A DNA stretch of 64,000 bases from an uncultured Collinsella sp. (GTDB taxonomy: Bacteria; Actinomycetota; Coriobacteriia; Coriobacteriales; Coriobacteriaceae): assembly GCA_900754075.1 (NCBI GenBank), contig CAAEBN010000078.1, forward strand, positions 1 through 64,000. Direction: 5' to 3'. A model generated the notes under the pieces. That model was not told the origin of the DNA. It did not search any database and was given only the letters and a program-made list of their open reading frames with translations. Shown in pieces: positions 1 to 9,532 of this stretch (position 1 is the first letter of the stretch; each line of letters starts with the position of its first letter). The translations under genes and the position numbers were made by a program.

Positions 1-88
1 CCGTTTCAGTTCCAGATCGTTGTTTTCGCCCGCTGAGCTGGGCCTATGCCGGAATCTCTCCCACAGAAACCACCGAAGAGCCAGGAAA

Positions 89-121
89 AGGGCCACGACG
101 CCATATAGGTGTCGCGGCCCT
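89..121. terminator. terminator-like hairpin
   Basis: AGGGCC...CGACGCC pairs with GGTGTCG...GGCCCT around an ATATA loop. It probably ends a gene lying to the left of the window. There is no clear U-run, so this is tentative. Confidence 0.4.
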
Positions 122-131
122 GTTCGCGTTT

Positions 132-173
132 CCCCAGATAAAAACTGCCAAAATAAACCTGTCCCTTATTGGC
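132..173 (+). repeat. REP-like palindrome, family A copy 1
   Basis: The unit begins CCCCAGATAAAA, followed by CTGCCAAAATAAA, CCTGTCCC and a degraded right arm (TTATTGGCA). Related copies lie at 616-661, 3826-3873 (inverted) and 5991-6037. In the intact copies AACCTGCCAAAA pairs with TTTTGGCAGGTT. Confidence 0.75.
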
Positions 174-202
174 ACGCCTGCGGGTCAATGCACGTCAAAC
201 GA

Positions 203-270
203 AGTTGCGGTGGAATAGTTCCTGTTTATGCCCGATAGGCTGCAAAACAGGAACTATTCCACCGCAACTT
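203..270. repeat. long inverted repeat, family B copy 1
   Basis: Two perfect 25-nt arms containing TGCGGTGGAATAGTTCC surround an 18-nt loop. A second copy with the same arms but a different loop lies at 39744-39811, between two convergent genes, where it can act as a bidirectional terminator. Confidence 0.75.
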
Positions 271-313
271 AGGGTGCGGTTGGGGCGTATGCGTTTTGAG
301 GGCAGGACCCATG

Positions 314-429
314 GTTAGAGAGATTGCGCTCGTCTCTCTAAATGTCTCTCTAAAACAAGGTGCTTATCTCTCTAAAGTTAGAGAGATATACGAAACTTTA
401 GAGAGATAAATCTATTGTTTTAGAGAGAC
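314..429. repeat. nested array of TCTCTCTAA motifs
   Basis: Seven copies of TCTCTCTAA or its complement TTAGAGAGA occur in about 115 bp. They form nested palindromes. The outer arms (344-358 and 415-429) are perfect over 15 bp, the next pair (364-377 and 396-409) is perfect over 14 bp, and a TATCTCTCTAA/TTAGAGAGATA pair sits inside. No gene starts next to it, so it could be a regulator-binding cluster or a repeat element. Confidence 0.7.
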
Positions 430-552
430 GGAATGCCAAATCTCGTCCGTCCGTTACCATCTGCCAAAAATGGCAGATAAAGGACTCATCGAAGTAATGG
501 GTTCATCGACGAGCCGCAATCGCCGATATCGGAAGAAGTAGATGCAGCCGGG

Positions 553-599
553 TCGCCCCTCTAGTGTCTCTCGAAGTTGGATGGATGCTAGAGGGGCGA
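553..599. repeat. hairpin with 12-bp arms
   Basis: TCGCCCCTCTAG at 553-564 is complementary to CTAGAGGGGCGA at 588-599 across a 23-nt loop. A T-rich stretch follows. It may be a terminator or a palindromic repeat. Confidence 0.5.
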
Positions 600-615
600 T
601 TGTCTTGTGATATTT

Positions 616-661
616 CCCCAGATAAAACCTGCCAAAATAAGCCTGTCCCTTTTTGGTAGGT
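616..661 (+). repeat. REP-like palindrome, family A copy 2
   Basis: CCCCAGATAAAACCTGCC, AAAATAAG, CCTGTCCC, then TTTTTGGTAGGT. The arms are nearly complementary. This is the same element as at 132-173, 3826-3873 and 5991-6037. Confidence 0.75.
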
Positions 662-697
662 CAGTTAACGCAGTCCAGGTTGAGCATATGCGAGCGA

Positions 698-797
698 GCG
701 GGCTCCGGGTGCGGCAAGGTGACGTGAAACAAGCGGGCGCTGACCTTTTGGTCGCGCCCGTGAAGTTGAGCGTCAGATTGCCGTGCCCGGAGCCCGC
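698..797. repeat. nested palindrome
   Basis: Outer arms 698-717 and 778-797 match at 18 of 20 positions (GCGGGCTCCGGG...CGGCAA). Inside, 734-760 forms CGGGCGC-GACC-TTTT-GGTC-CGCCCG. The inner hairpin resembles the inner hairpins at 59303-59384 and 63762-63858, so this may be a diverged member of that family. Confidence 0.6.
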
Positions 798-810
798 GCA
801 GCGCCGAGCA

Positions 811-837
811 GTTACGCCGTTTGTAAAACGGCGTAAC
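811..837 (-). terminator. hairpin at the end of larE
   Basis: GTTACGCCGTTT pairs perfectly with AAACGGCGTAAC around a 3-nt loop and directly abuts the larE stop codon. A hairpin with a compensated C/G change (GTTACGGCGTTT/AAACGCCGTAAC) lies at 63720-63747. Confidence 0.55.
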
Positions 838-1716
838 CTAAAGGTTCATGTTGCCGTGGATGTAGGGGGTGACCTCGGGGGAGATGTGACCGCAGCCCAG
901 CTCGCGCAGCGCGGACTCGATGGCGGCGGGCAGTGGGGCCTTGCCCTTGCTGTCGACGGCGGTACCGCCGAGGGCGGCGATCTTGGCGACATCTGCGGGC
1001 GCGGCCTCGATATGCATGCAGCCGCCGACCAGGCGTGCGCGAACCTGCGCCAGGTCAAGATCGTGCAGGTAATCCTCGCAGGCGCGAATCAGGTCGACCT
1101 TTTCGCGCGTAAGTTCCTCGCCCGTGGGGACGCGCGTGGCAAGACAGGCTCCCGCCGGCAGGTTCCAAACGGGATAGCCCCATACGCGCAGCAGCTCGCG
1201 CTCTTCGTCCTTGGTAAAGCCGACCTCCATAAGAGGGGAGCGTACGCCGAGCTCTTCTGCCGCGCGCATGCCAGGGCGGTAGTCACCGCGATCGCTTGCA
1301 TTGCTGCCATCGATGACGGTGGGAAAGCCGAGAGACTTGGCGTGGTTGACGATAGCGGTAAAGCCGGCGTGCTTGCAGTGGTAGCAGCGATTGGCATCGT
1401 TGCAGGCTACTTGGGGGAGCTGCAGCTGATCGACCGAAAGATTGAGCACGGGGAGCTTAAAATGCGGCCCCTCATTGGTTTGTCCGTCAACGGAAAGCTC
1501 AAACGAGGTCTGTTCGGGCGTGCCGATGAGCGGCGTGGTGAGGTGAACGAGAAGCGTATCGGCAGGCATGATGCGGGCGCAGACCGCGGCCAAAAAGCTG
1601 CTGTCGACGCCGCCGGAAAAGCCGATGGCGACGCGTCCGTATGCCAGTAGCAACTGCTCGAGCGCTGCGAGTTTGTCCTGAAGCTCCTTTGCAGGTGCGG
1701 TAGTGTCTGAAAGCAT
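838..1716 (-). CDS. larE: LarE-type ATP-dependent sacrificial sulfur transferase
   Basis: 292 aa. LarE adenylates a pyridinium carboxylate and donates its own cysteine sulfur to build the nickel-pincer nucleotide cofactor of lactate racemase and related enzymes. The PP-loop ATP-binding motif SGGVDSS is at residues 34-40. NRCYHCK gives a CxxC at 111-114. Cys191 in PAGACLATR sits where the sacrificial cysteine lies in the family. No larA, larB or larC is nearby, so the partner enzymes must be encoded elsewhere. The reading frame runs to a hairpin that abuts the stop codon. Assignment to the LarE branch of PP-loop proteins is strong; the client enzyme is unknown. Confidence 0.88.
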   Translation of the reverse strand: MLSDTTAPAKELQDKLAALEQLLLAYGRVAIGFSGGVDSSFLAAVCARIMPADTLLVHLTTPLIGTPEQTSFELSVDGQTNEGPHFKLPVLNLSVDQLQLPQVACNDANRCYHCKHAGFTAIVNHAKSLGFPTVIDGSNASDRGDYRPGMRAAEELGVRSPLMEVGFTKDEERELLRVWGYPVWNLPAGACLATRVPTGEELTREKVDLIRACEDYLHDLDLAQVRARLVGGCMHIEAAPADVAKIAALGGTAVDSKGKAPLPAAIESALRELGCGHISPEVTPYIHGNMNL

Positions 1717-1883
1717 AAAACGTTCCTTACCAATATGTGCTCGGTCGAAAACTATAATCCTACCGAGCTGCTTGTCATAAGACTTCTATCTATGTAACGA
1801 AAGTGCAATATGCTATATACGTTATATACAAGTTTGTAAAGTGCGGTAGAGTGTCAGTAATGCAATCCGGTGAGGGGGCCGAT

Positions 1884-2534
1884 ATGATCAAGGCTGTAAT
1901 TTTTGACATGGACGGAACGCTGGTCGATACCGAGCGTTTGGGCATTAAGGCATGGAAGGCGGGCGCTGCCGAGCTGGGGGTCGCGATTGATGAAGCGCTG
2001 ATCCATCAGTTTATCGGTCGCACCCTACCCGATGTCATGGACATCCTTGATAAGCATTACGGCAGCCACGAAACCACCGAGGCGGTCTATGCCCGCCACA
2101 AGGAGATTCGCGATGAGATGGTCAAGACCGAACTGGAGCTTAAGGCCGGCGCCGCCGAGTGCATAGACGAGCTGCTGGCTGCGGGCTATCACGTGGGTCT
2201 AGCGACGTCGTCGCGCCTCGCTACGGCCGAGCGCAACCTTAAGATGGTCGGCCTCTTTGACAAGTTTGAAACGGTGACCTGTGGCGAGGATGTCGTGCAC
2301 GGCAAGCCCGACCCCGAGATGTATCTGCTCGCCTGCGAGCGCGCGGGCTTTGCCCCCGAGGAGTGCGCCGTGGTCGAGGATTCGCGCAACGGCTGCGTCT
2401 CGGGCATCACGGCGGGTTGCCATGTCTTTGCCGTGCCCGATATCGTGCCGCTGCCGCAGGACGTAGTGGATGGCTGCGAGGCCGTGCTCGACACGTTGTT
2501 CGACCTGGCGGCGGCAGTCAAGGCCGTGCGCTAG
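1884..2534 (+). CDS. HAD-superfamily phosphatase, beta-phosphoglucomutase-like
   Basis: 216 aa. It starts at MIKAVIFDMDGTLVD, chosen because GAGGGGG lies just upstream; an in-frame ATG at 1803 has no such site. Visible HAD motifs are DMDGT (motif I, nucleophile and acid Asp), ATSS (motif II), the Lys in GKPDP (motif III) and VEDSRNG (motif IV). An alpha-helical cap is inserted after motif I, as in subfamily I. Family members act on small phosphorylated sugars or phosphoglycolate; the substrate cannot be read from sequence. It is monocistronic, followed by the bidirectional terminator at 2575-2620. Confidence 0.85.
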   Translation: MIKAVIFDMDGTLVDTERLGIKAWKAGAAELGVAIDEALIHQFIGRTLPDVMDILDKHYGSHETTEAVYARHKEIRDEMVKTELELKAGAAECIDELLAAGYHVGLATSSRLATAERNLKMVGLFDKFETVTCGEDVVHGKPDPEMYLLACERAGFAPEECAVVEDSRNGCVSGITAGCHVFAVPDIVPLPQDVVDGCEAVLDTLFDLAAAVKAVR

Positions 2535-2574
2535 ACAATTGCGGTGTTGAAACGAGCAATTGCCCGCGTTTGCG

Positions 2575-2620
2575 CTTAAGCAAAAGGGGCCCGGCAATGG
2601 TCGGGCCCCTTTTGCTTAAG
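2575..2620. terminator. bidirectional terminator
   Basis: CTTAAGCAAAAGGGGCCCG is complementary to CGGGCCCCTTTTGCTTAAG around a short loop. It sits between the convergent HAD and LacI-family genes and has an A-run and a T-run, so it can serve both. Confidence 0.85.
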
Positions 2621-2647
2621 CGGCGACTTAGCATGCTTGCGGGCGTG

Positions 2648-3760
2648 CTATAGATACGCGCCTAGGTTGATGGCCGTGGCATCGGTCTGGGTGCTTGCCT
2701 GGGTGCTGGAGCGCTCCAGTAGGAACGGCCGCACGAGTTCTTGGCGGTTGATGTCCTCCGCGGCGGTGGCTGCGGTGACGGTGCGTGCTGCAGAGCCGAC
2801 GTGGATATGCTTGGTCTTTGTCGGGACCTTGTTCTCGATTTGCTCCATGAGCAGTTGGACACCCTTGCGGCCAATCTCGTAGCCCGGGGGCGCTACCGTA
2901 GTGAGCGGGACCGATCCGCTCCAAGCGAGTGGGTTGCCGTCGCATCCGGCCACGCGAACCTGCTCGGGGACGGAGATACCTTTGTCGACCAATGCCGAGA
3001 TAACGCCCGAGGCCAACACGTCGGTCAGACCGACGACAAAATCGGGGCGTTCGTTGGCAGGGCGCCCGGCAATCTGAGCGCCAATGCTGTAGCCGTCGGC
3101 TGCGGTATTCCACTCTCCGGCGTCAATGACCTCAATTTTGATATCGGGATGCAGGGCGAGGGCCTTGTGAATGCCAAGTACGCGCAGGGTGAGCTGCATG
3201 AATGCCGCTCTGCCCACAACGGTGATATGGTGTGCGCCGCGGGCGATGGCGAGCTCGGCGATAATGCGCCCCTGTGCCTCGTTGTCGGCCGCTACGTAGT
3301 AGCCGGGCTCGGAGCAATGGATGTCCAGGTGGACAATCGGCACGGGCATCTTGGTCATAGCGGGGTGCCAGTCGGGGGATGCCATGGGCTGAACCATGAC
3401 GCCGGACATCTGGGTGCCCATAAAGTAGCGCAGGTAATGGTCCTGGAGAATATCGTCGTTATCGGCGTTGGCGATGAGCAGGTCGTAACCGTGCTTTCGG
3501 GCCTCGTTATGGGCACCGCTGGCAATTTGGAGCGAAAAGCCGTGATCGAGACGGGGGAGCACCAGGCCAAAGGACTTGGTGGCGCCGCCCGCGAGCTGAC
3601 GAGCGCTTTGGTTGGGCAGGTAGCCCAGTCGATTGATGGTTTCGTTTATGAGCTTGAGGGTCTCGGGGCGCAGCTTTTCGGGATGGTTGAGTGCGTTGGA
3701 AACCGTGCCCAACGAAACCCCGGCTTCGCGCGCGACATCGCTGATTTTTACCTTTGCCAT
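2648..3760 (-). CDS. LacI-family transcriptional regulator
   Basis: 370 aa. The N-terminal helix-turn-helix reads KISDVAREAGVSLGTVS, followed by the hinge region (residues ~1-60). A periplasmic-binding-protein-like effector domain covers ~60-340. The start MAKVKIS was chosen over an upstream in-frame Met because AAAGGGG lies 6 nt before it. Proteins of this type repress or activate sugar catabolism genes in response to a sugar or sugar phosphate. No transport or sugar gene is adjacent apart from glmS, which is divergent across repeats at 3826-3928. The effector and targets are unknown. Confidence 0.88.
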   Translation of the reverse strand: MAKVKISDVAREAGVSLGTVSNALNHPEKLRPETLKLINETINRLGYLPNQSARQLAGGATKSFGLVLPRLDHGFSLQIASGAHNEARKHGYDLLIANADNDDILQDHYLRYFMGTQMSGVMVQPMASPDWHPAMTKMPVPIVHLDIHCSEPGYYVAADNEAQGRIIAELAIARGAHHITVVGRAAFMQLTLRVLGIHKALALHPDIKIEVIDAGEWNTAADGYSIGAQIAGRPANERPDFVVGLTDVLASGVISALVDKGISVPEQVRVAGCDGNPLAWSGSVPLTTVAPPGYEIGRKGVQLLMEQIENKVPTKTKHIHVGSAARTVTAATAAEDINRQELVRPFLLERSSTQASTQTDATAINLGAYL

Positions 3761-3825
3761 AGCGGCCCCTTTGATGCGTTTCAAGTACAAGCCAGATTGT
3801 AGCATCGCCCGCCCCTAGGGTGTCA

Positions 3826-3873
3826 AAACCTGCCAATTAGGGACAGGTTTATTTTGGCAGGTTTTATCTGGGC
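3826..3873 (-). repeat. REP-like palindrome, family A copy 3 (inverted)
   Basis: Reads as the reverse complement of the units at 616-661 and 5991-6037: CCTGCCAATTAGGGACAGG, then TTTATTTTGGCAGG and TTTTATCTGGG. It lies in the divergent region between the LacI regulator and glmS. Confidence 0.75.
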
Positions 3874-3885
3874 AAACGCTGGGGC

Positions 3886-3928
3886 CCAAGCCACCACGAA
3901 GGTGTCTGTCCCCATCGTGGTGGCTTGG
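3886..3928 (+). repeat. REP-like palindrome, family C copy 1
   Basis: CCAAGCCACCACGA at the left and TCGTGGTGGCTTGG at the right are perfect complements. The loop AGGTGTCTGTCCCCA carries the CTGTCCC core also seen in family A. A second copy is at 37311-37348. Confidence 0.75.
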
Positions 3929-4076
3929 CATGTGTGCGTCGAGTGGTATCTAAGTTGAGATACCACTTCTGGTATATCAGCTTGCGCTTGCGTGAGTACA
4001 ATACTCGAACGTTATACGTCTCAGCGCCCCCCGTGCGTGGACGTCTTGCAGTCACGCGAACGAAGGGATTTATCCT

Positions 4077-5924
<1,848 letters not shown>

Positions 5925-5944
5925 TTGGTTCCGCCGTTCTAGCG

Positions 5945-5985
5945 AACAAGGCCCGGCTCCGTTGTGGCGGAGTCGGGCCTTGTTT
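5945..5985 (+). terminator. glmS terminator
   Basis: AACAAGGCCCGGCTCCG pairs with CGGAGTCGGGCCTTGTT (one mismatch) around a short loop, followed by T-rich sequence. Confidence 0.85.
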
Positions 5986-5990
5986 CATTT

Positions 5991-6037
5991 GCCCAGATAA
6001 AACCTGCCAAAATAAACCTGTCCCTTTTTGGCAGGTT
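5991..6037 (+). repeat. REP-like palindrome, family A copy 4
   Basis: The most intact copy. AACCTGCCAAAA pairs with TTTTGGCAGGTT, with the CCTGTCCC core between. Its end overlaps the stop codon of the GntR gene on the opposite strand, so it may also terminate that gene. Confidence 0.8.
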
Positions 6038-6737
6038 AGCGGAGCTTGCTGGTCTCGAAGTACTTGGGATATTGGTCCAGGACCTCGGTCTGGTTGCGGA
6101 ACATCATATGCAGGTGCTTGCTCACCAAAAAGCTCGCCTCGATGGGGTCGCGGCCGGCGATGGCGCGGCGGATTTGCTTGTGCTCGTTAACAATCTCCTG
6201 ATTGTCGAGCGTCTGCGTGGCGGCGCGCAGCCAGCGGAAGCGCTCCAGGTCGGCATTGGTCTCTTCGAGCCACGACCACACGGTGCTGCGGCACGCGATG
6301 CTAAAGATCATGCGGTGCATGAGGTTGTCGCTTAAAAAGAAGCCGATGCGATCCTCCTCGGCCATGGTCTTTTCCTGCAGCGCGATGGCTCGGTCGAGCT
6401 GCTCGATGCCTGCCGAGGTGGCACGGGCGCAGCACTCCACAATCACCTGCTTTTCCAGGTGCTCGCGAATGTAGCAGGCGCTCTCGGCAAGAGTGAGGTT
6501 GATGGGCGAGACATAGGTGCCGCTTTGGGGCACGGTGCGCACCAGGCCCTCTTGCGCCAGACGCACTAGCGCCTCGCGCACAGGGGTGCGCCCCATATCC
6601 AGGTCGTCGCAAAGCTGCTTGACGCCCAGTTTTTCGCCCGGCTTGTAGTCCAGGTAGACGATTTTGCGTCGAATGGTGTGGTAGGACTGGTCCTGCAGGC
6701 TCGTTTCCTGCTCGCCGACGTGCATCGATTCTTCCAT
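6036..6737 (-). CDS. GntR-family regulator with FCD domain
   Basis: 233 aa. A winged helix-turn-helix (residues ~15-80, including MGRTPVREALVRLAQEGLV) is followed by an all-helical FCD ligand-binding domain (~95-225, with EHLEKQVIVECCAR and EHKQIRRAI). This is the FadR/VanR branch, which usually senses a carboxylate. GTGAGGC lies 5 nt before the chosen start. It is divergent from the YeiH-type transporter at 6931, and the shared spacer contains an ATACGGC/GCCGTAT dyad at 6862-6888. Control of that transporter is therefore likely but inferred. Confidence 0.88.
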   Translation of the reverse strand: MEESMHVGEQETSLQDQSYHTIRRKIVYLDYKPGEKLGVKQLCDDLDMGRTPVREALVRLAQEGLVRTVPQSGTYVSPINLTLAESACYIREHLEKQVIVECCARATSAGIEQLDRAIALQEKTMAEEDRIGFFLSDNLMHRMIFSIACRSTVWSWLEETNADLERFRWLRAATQTLDNQEIVNEHKQIRRAIAGRDPIEASFLVSKHLHMMFRNQTEVLDQYPKYFETSKLR

Positions 6738-6861
6738 AGTGCCTCACAACCGTTCTATCACACTGATATGTCAGCTGTTAATTATGCCGCGAATCAGCTC
6801 TCCGCGGTGGGTAATTCGGCTGTTGCCCGAGAACTATTGCGGCGCCTTAGTCTGTGTTTGC

Positions 6862-6888
6862 ATACGGCTGTGCTCAATGTTGCCGTAT
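6862..6888. promoter_or_regulatory. dyad, possible GntR operator
   Basis: ATACGGC and GCCGTAT are perfect complements separated by 13 nt. They sit 42 nt upstream of the YeiH-type gene in the region shared with the divergent GntR gene. Operator function is inferred from position only. Confidence 0.35.
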
Positions 6889-6930
6889 CATAAGCCGTCG
6901 CAAACGTGAAATAGAAAGAAGGAATCCCAT

Positions 6931-7965
6931 ATGCAACTGTCGAATATCGTACGCGATCGCTGGAAGGGCGTCTTGTTCTGCCTGATCGTCGCCATCCCCG
7001 CGACGTTGCTCGGCAAACAGGTTGAGGTGGTCGGCGGGCCGGTGTTTGCCATCCTCTTTGGCATGGTCCTGGCGCTCGTCTTTCCCAAGAATCGTCGCGA
7101 ACAGCTCGCCGCCGGTGTCACCTATACGTCTAAAAAGGTCTTGCAGTACGCGGTAATCCTGCTTGGCTTTGGCATGAACCTCTCGCAGATTCTGTCCAAA
7201 GGCGCTCAGTCGCTGCCGATTATCGTGGCGACGATCTCGACCTCGCTTGTCATCGCCTTCGTGCTCTGCCGCGTTATGAACGTACCGGGCAAGATCGCGA
7301 CGCTCGTGGGTGTGGGCTCGTCGATTTGCGGCGGTTCTGCCATCGCCGCGACCGCGCCCGTCATCGATGCCGACGATCGTGAGATTGCCCAGGCTATTTC
7401 GGTCATCTTCCTGTTTAACGTTATCGCGGCGCTCGTGTTTCCGACGCTCGGCGGCATGCTCGGGCTGACCAACGAGGGCTTTGGCCTGTTTGCCGGCACC
7501 GCCATCAACGACACCTCGTCGGTAACGGCTGCGGCGAGCGCCTGGGACAGTATGCATCCCGGCGCCAATGTGCTCGAAAGCGCCACAGTGGTCAAGCTCA
7601 CCAGGACGCTGGCCATTATTCCCATTACGTTGGTTCTCGCATGCTGGCAGATGCATCTGGCGCGCAAGGCCGGCGGCGACGCCAAAAGCACGTTCTCGCT
7701 TAAACGCGCGTTTCCTATGTTCGTGCTGTTCTTTGTGCTGGCGAGCATAATCACCACGGTGCTTCAGCTTCCTGCATCCATTACGGCGCCCATCAAGGAG
7801 CTGTCGAAGTTCTTTATCGTGATGGCCATGGCGGCTATTGGCTTTAATACCGATATCGTCGAGCTGGTCAAAAAGGGCGGCAAGCCCATCGCATTGGGCT
7901 TTTGCTGCTGGATTGGCATTGCGTGCATGAGTTTGGGAATGCAGCATGTGCTGGGAATCTGGTAG
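6931..7965 (+). CDS. YeiH/UPF0324-family putative anion (sulfate/sulfonate) exporter
   Basis: 344 aa and about ten hydrophobic segments. Conserved features of the family include GPVFAILFGM near residue 35, GFGMNL near 85, and the GSSICGGSAIAA signature near residue 130 followed by PVIDADD. Members are annotated as sulfate or sulfonate exporters; direct biochemical evidence is thin. AGAAGGAA precedes the ATG. Such genes often sit beside a LysR regulator; here the neighbour is a divergent GntR protein. It is monocistronic, followed by a palindrome at 8015-8085. Confidence 0.85.
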   Translation: MQLSNIVRDRWKGVLFCLIVAIPATLLGKQVEVVGGPVFAILFGMVLALVFPKNRREQLAAGVTYTSKKVLQYAVILLGFGMNLSQILSKGAQSLPIIVATISTSLVIAFVLCRVMNVPGKIATLVGVGSSICGGSAIAATAPVIDADDREIAQAISVIFLFNVIAALVFPTLGGMLGLTNEGFGLFAGTAINDTSSVTAAASAWDSMHPGANVLESATVVKLTRTLAIIPITLVLACWQMHLARKAGGDAKSTFSLKRAFPMFVLFFVLASIITTVLQLPASITAPIKELSKFFIVMAMAAIGFNTDIVELVKKGGKPIALGFCCWIGIACMSLGMQHVLGIW

Positions 7966-8014
7966 AGAAGTAGCTTATTTGCGCGCTGCGTGCTGGCGAG
8001 CGCATGTCCACGGT

Positions 8015-8085
8015 GGAGCGATAGGAGCTCTTGCGGGTATGGCTTGTCCGCAGGTTTATAGGTCCCGAAGAGCTCTTATCGCCCC
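8015..8085. repeat. palindrome with 18-bp arms
   Basis: 8015-8032 (GGAGCGATAGGAGCTCTT) and 8068-8085 are complementary at 16 of 18 positions around a 35-nt centre. It lies between the transporter stop and the next gene and may act as a terminator. Confidence 0.55.
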
Positions 8086-8230
8086 GCCAGGATGGCGATG
8101 CGGGGCAACTCATATACTCGCAGGACGGCGGCTTCTGCCCTATAGTGTTTGGTGAGCAATATCGTTCAATTTTGAAACACTCGCCCGCGCGGCCGGAGGT
8201 GGCGGCGTGGCGCCGAGGACGGGGCGCAAT

Positions 8231-9448
8231 ATGAACAGTGACGCCAAGCTACAAATCTTGATCGAGGCCTTGGCTGCTGCCGGGGCCTTGGCGTTGGCAA
8301 TCGATGGGCATGGGCACGTGGCGATTTCGACCATGGATGATGTCGCGCTCGAGCAAGATGTCGCGGCATTTGTCGCCGAGCGCTTGGGGCGCGTGGGCAA
8401 CGGCACGCGCCTGGTGATGGGGCATGCGGGAGGGCGCTTGAGCCTCACGGTGCGTCCGGTCGCCAAGGAAGGCGGCGCGCTTTGGGTGGTCGTGGTCCGC
8501 GAGGTGCACGGTGTGGCGGCACGCGCGGGTATTGAGTGGCTTAACGCAGATGAGGTCGAGGCGCGCTACGAGGCAAGCGCGTACGGCATTGTCGAGGGCG
8601 CCGCTGCGGTCGCTGGCCCCGTCTGCGAAAGCTATGCCCGCGGCGTGCCCCTCATGTTGGAAGGTGAGCTGGGTGCTGGCCAGGCAGAGATTGCAAAACG
8701 CCTCTATCTGGATGGGCCTTATGCTGACGAACCCTTTGTGTCCGTGGCACTTGACGAGCTCACAGATCGCGGCTGGCGCCATCTGCTCAAAAGCTCGGAA
8801 TCGCCGCTGTTCCAGGCAAGGCTGACCCTTTGTATTGGCGGCTGGCATGCACTTTCGCCGCAGCGTCTGCGCGAGCTTGTCTCTACGATGACCGACACGG
8901 CGCTGGCCGCGCGTTGCCATGTGGTCCTGACGGCAAACGATATGCCGGGCGGTGGCGAAAGCGATCAGGCCGCTTTTGTAACCGAGCGCTTGGCGTGCGC
9001 AGTAAGTGTGGCGCCTGCGATTGCCGAGCAGGGTGGCGCAGCGAAAAAGGTTGCGCGGTATTTGTCATATCTGTCAGGTGTCTTTGGAACTGCCGCTCCG
9101 AGTATGTCCGAGGAGGCTGCCTCGACGCTCAGCGGCTATCGCTGGCCACGCAACTATCTGCAGCTTCGCGAGGTCTCGGAACGACTCTATATATTAGTAG
9201 GGTCGGGTGTGGCGGAGCGCGCTGCGGCGGAGGAGGTGCTCGCCCAGGAGGACGTCATCAAAACCGCAACCTTTGGCGCTCCGACGCTCGACAGCGACCT
9301 GTATATCCTGCGTCCACTGGCCGATACCGAACGCGACATCGCGCGGCTGGTCGTAGGCCACCTTCAGGGCAACCGGACCCGCGCTGCCGAGGTGCTGGGG
9401 ATAAGCCGCACGACCCTGTGGCGCTTGCTGAAGGACGACGACCGCTGA
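8231..9448 (+). CDS. NtrC/PrpR-like regulator with degenerate AAA+ domain and Fis-type HTH
   Basis: 405 aa. The C-terminus (residues ~360-405) is a Fis-type helix-turn-helix: NRTRAAEVLGISRTTLWRLL. The centre resembles a sigma-54 activator ATPase, and WPRNYLQLREV near residue 305 matches the family WPGNVRELxN motif. The Walker A position reads GELGAGQ (145-151), with Gln for the catalytic Lys, and no GAFTGA loop is visible. The N-terminal ~110 residues are of unknown fold. It therefore probably cannot remodel sigma-54 polymerase and would work as an ordinary DNA-binding regulator. The start at 8231 was preferred over 8207 because GGACGGGG is just upstream. Targets are unknown. Confidence 0.7.
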   Translation: MNSDAKLQILIEALAAAGALALAIDGHGHVAISTMDDVALEQDVAAFVAERLGRVGNGTRLVMGHAGGRLSLTVRPVAKEGGALWVVVVREVHGVAARAGIEWLNADEVEARYEASAYGIVEGAAAVAGPVCESYARGVPLMLEGELGAGQAEIAKRLYLDGPYADEPFVSVALDELTDRGWRHLLKSSESPLFQARLTLCIGGWHALSPQRLRELVSTMTDTALAARCHVVLTANDMPGGGESDQAAFVTERLACAVSVAPAIAEQGGAAKKVARYLSYLSGVFGTAAPSMSEEAASTLSGYRWPRNYLQLREVSERLYILVGSGVAERAAAEEVLAQEDVIKTATFGAPTLDSDLYILRPLADTERDIARLVVGHLQGNRTRAAEVLGISRTTLWRLLKDDDR

Positions 9449-9532
9449 GCGAGGCGCCCGTGACCGCGTGCGGTGCGTGTGCTACAGTCCAAAGCAGTAA
9501 TGTTTCGATTGTGTTACGGCGTGCGGGGGCGT

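Larger units (their letters stand above)
1..837. other. gene-free palindrome-rich region
   Basis: No open reading frame here has a ribosome binding site or a recognisable product. The stretch is instead made of hairpins: a terminator-like hairpin at 89-121, REP-like palindromes at 132-173 and 616-661, a long inverted repeat at 203-270, a nested array of TCTCTCTAA motifs at 314-429, small hairpins at 459-478 and 553-599, a nested palindrome at 698-797, and a hairpin at 811-837 that abuts the larE stop codon. The main ones are described separately. Confidence 0.7.

Noticed and set aside
607..1650. 347-codon plus-strand frame
   Set aside because: It is antisense to larE and starts inside a REP-like palindrome; the LarE motifs on the other strand are unmistakable.
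3931..4076. glmS ribozyme or riboswitch upstream of glmS
   Set aside because: The leader is short and no conserved glmS-ribozyme core sequence is visible; the element is mainly a Firmicutes feature.
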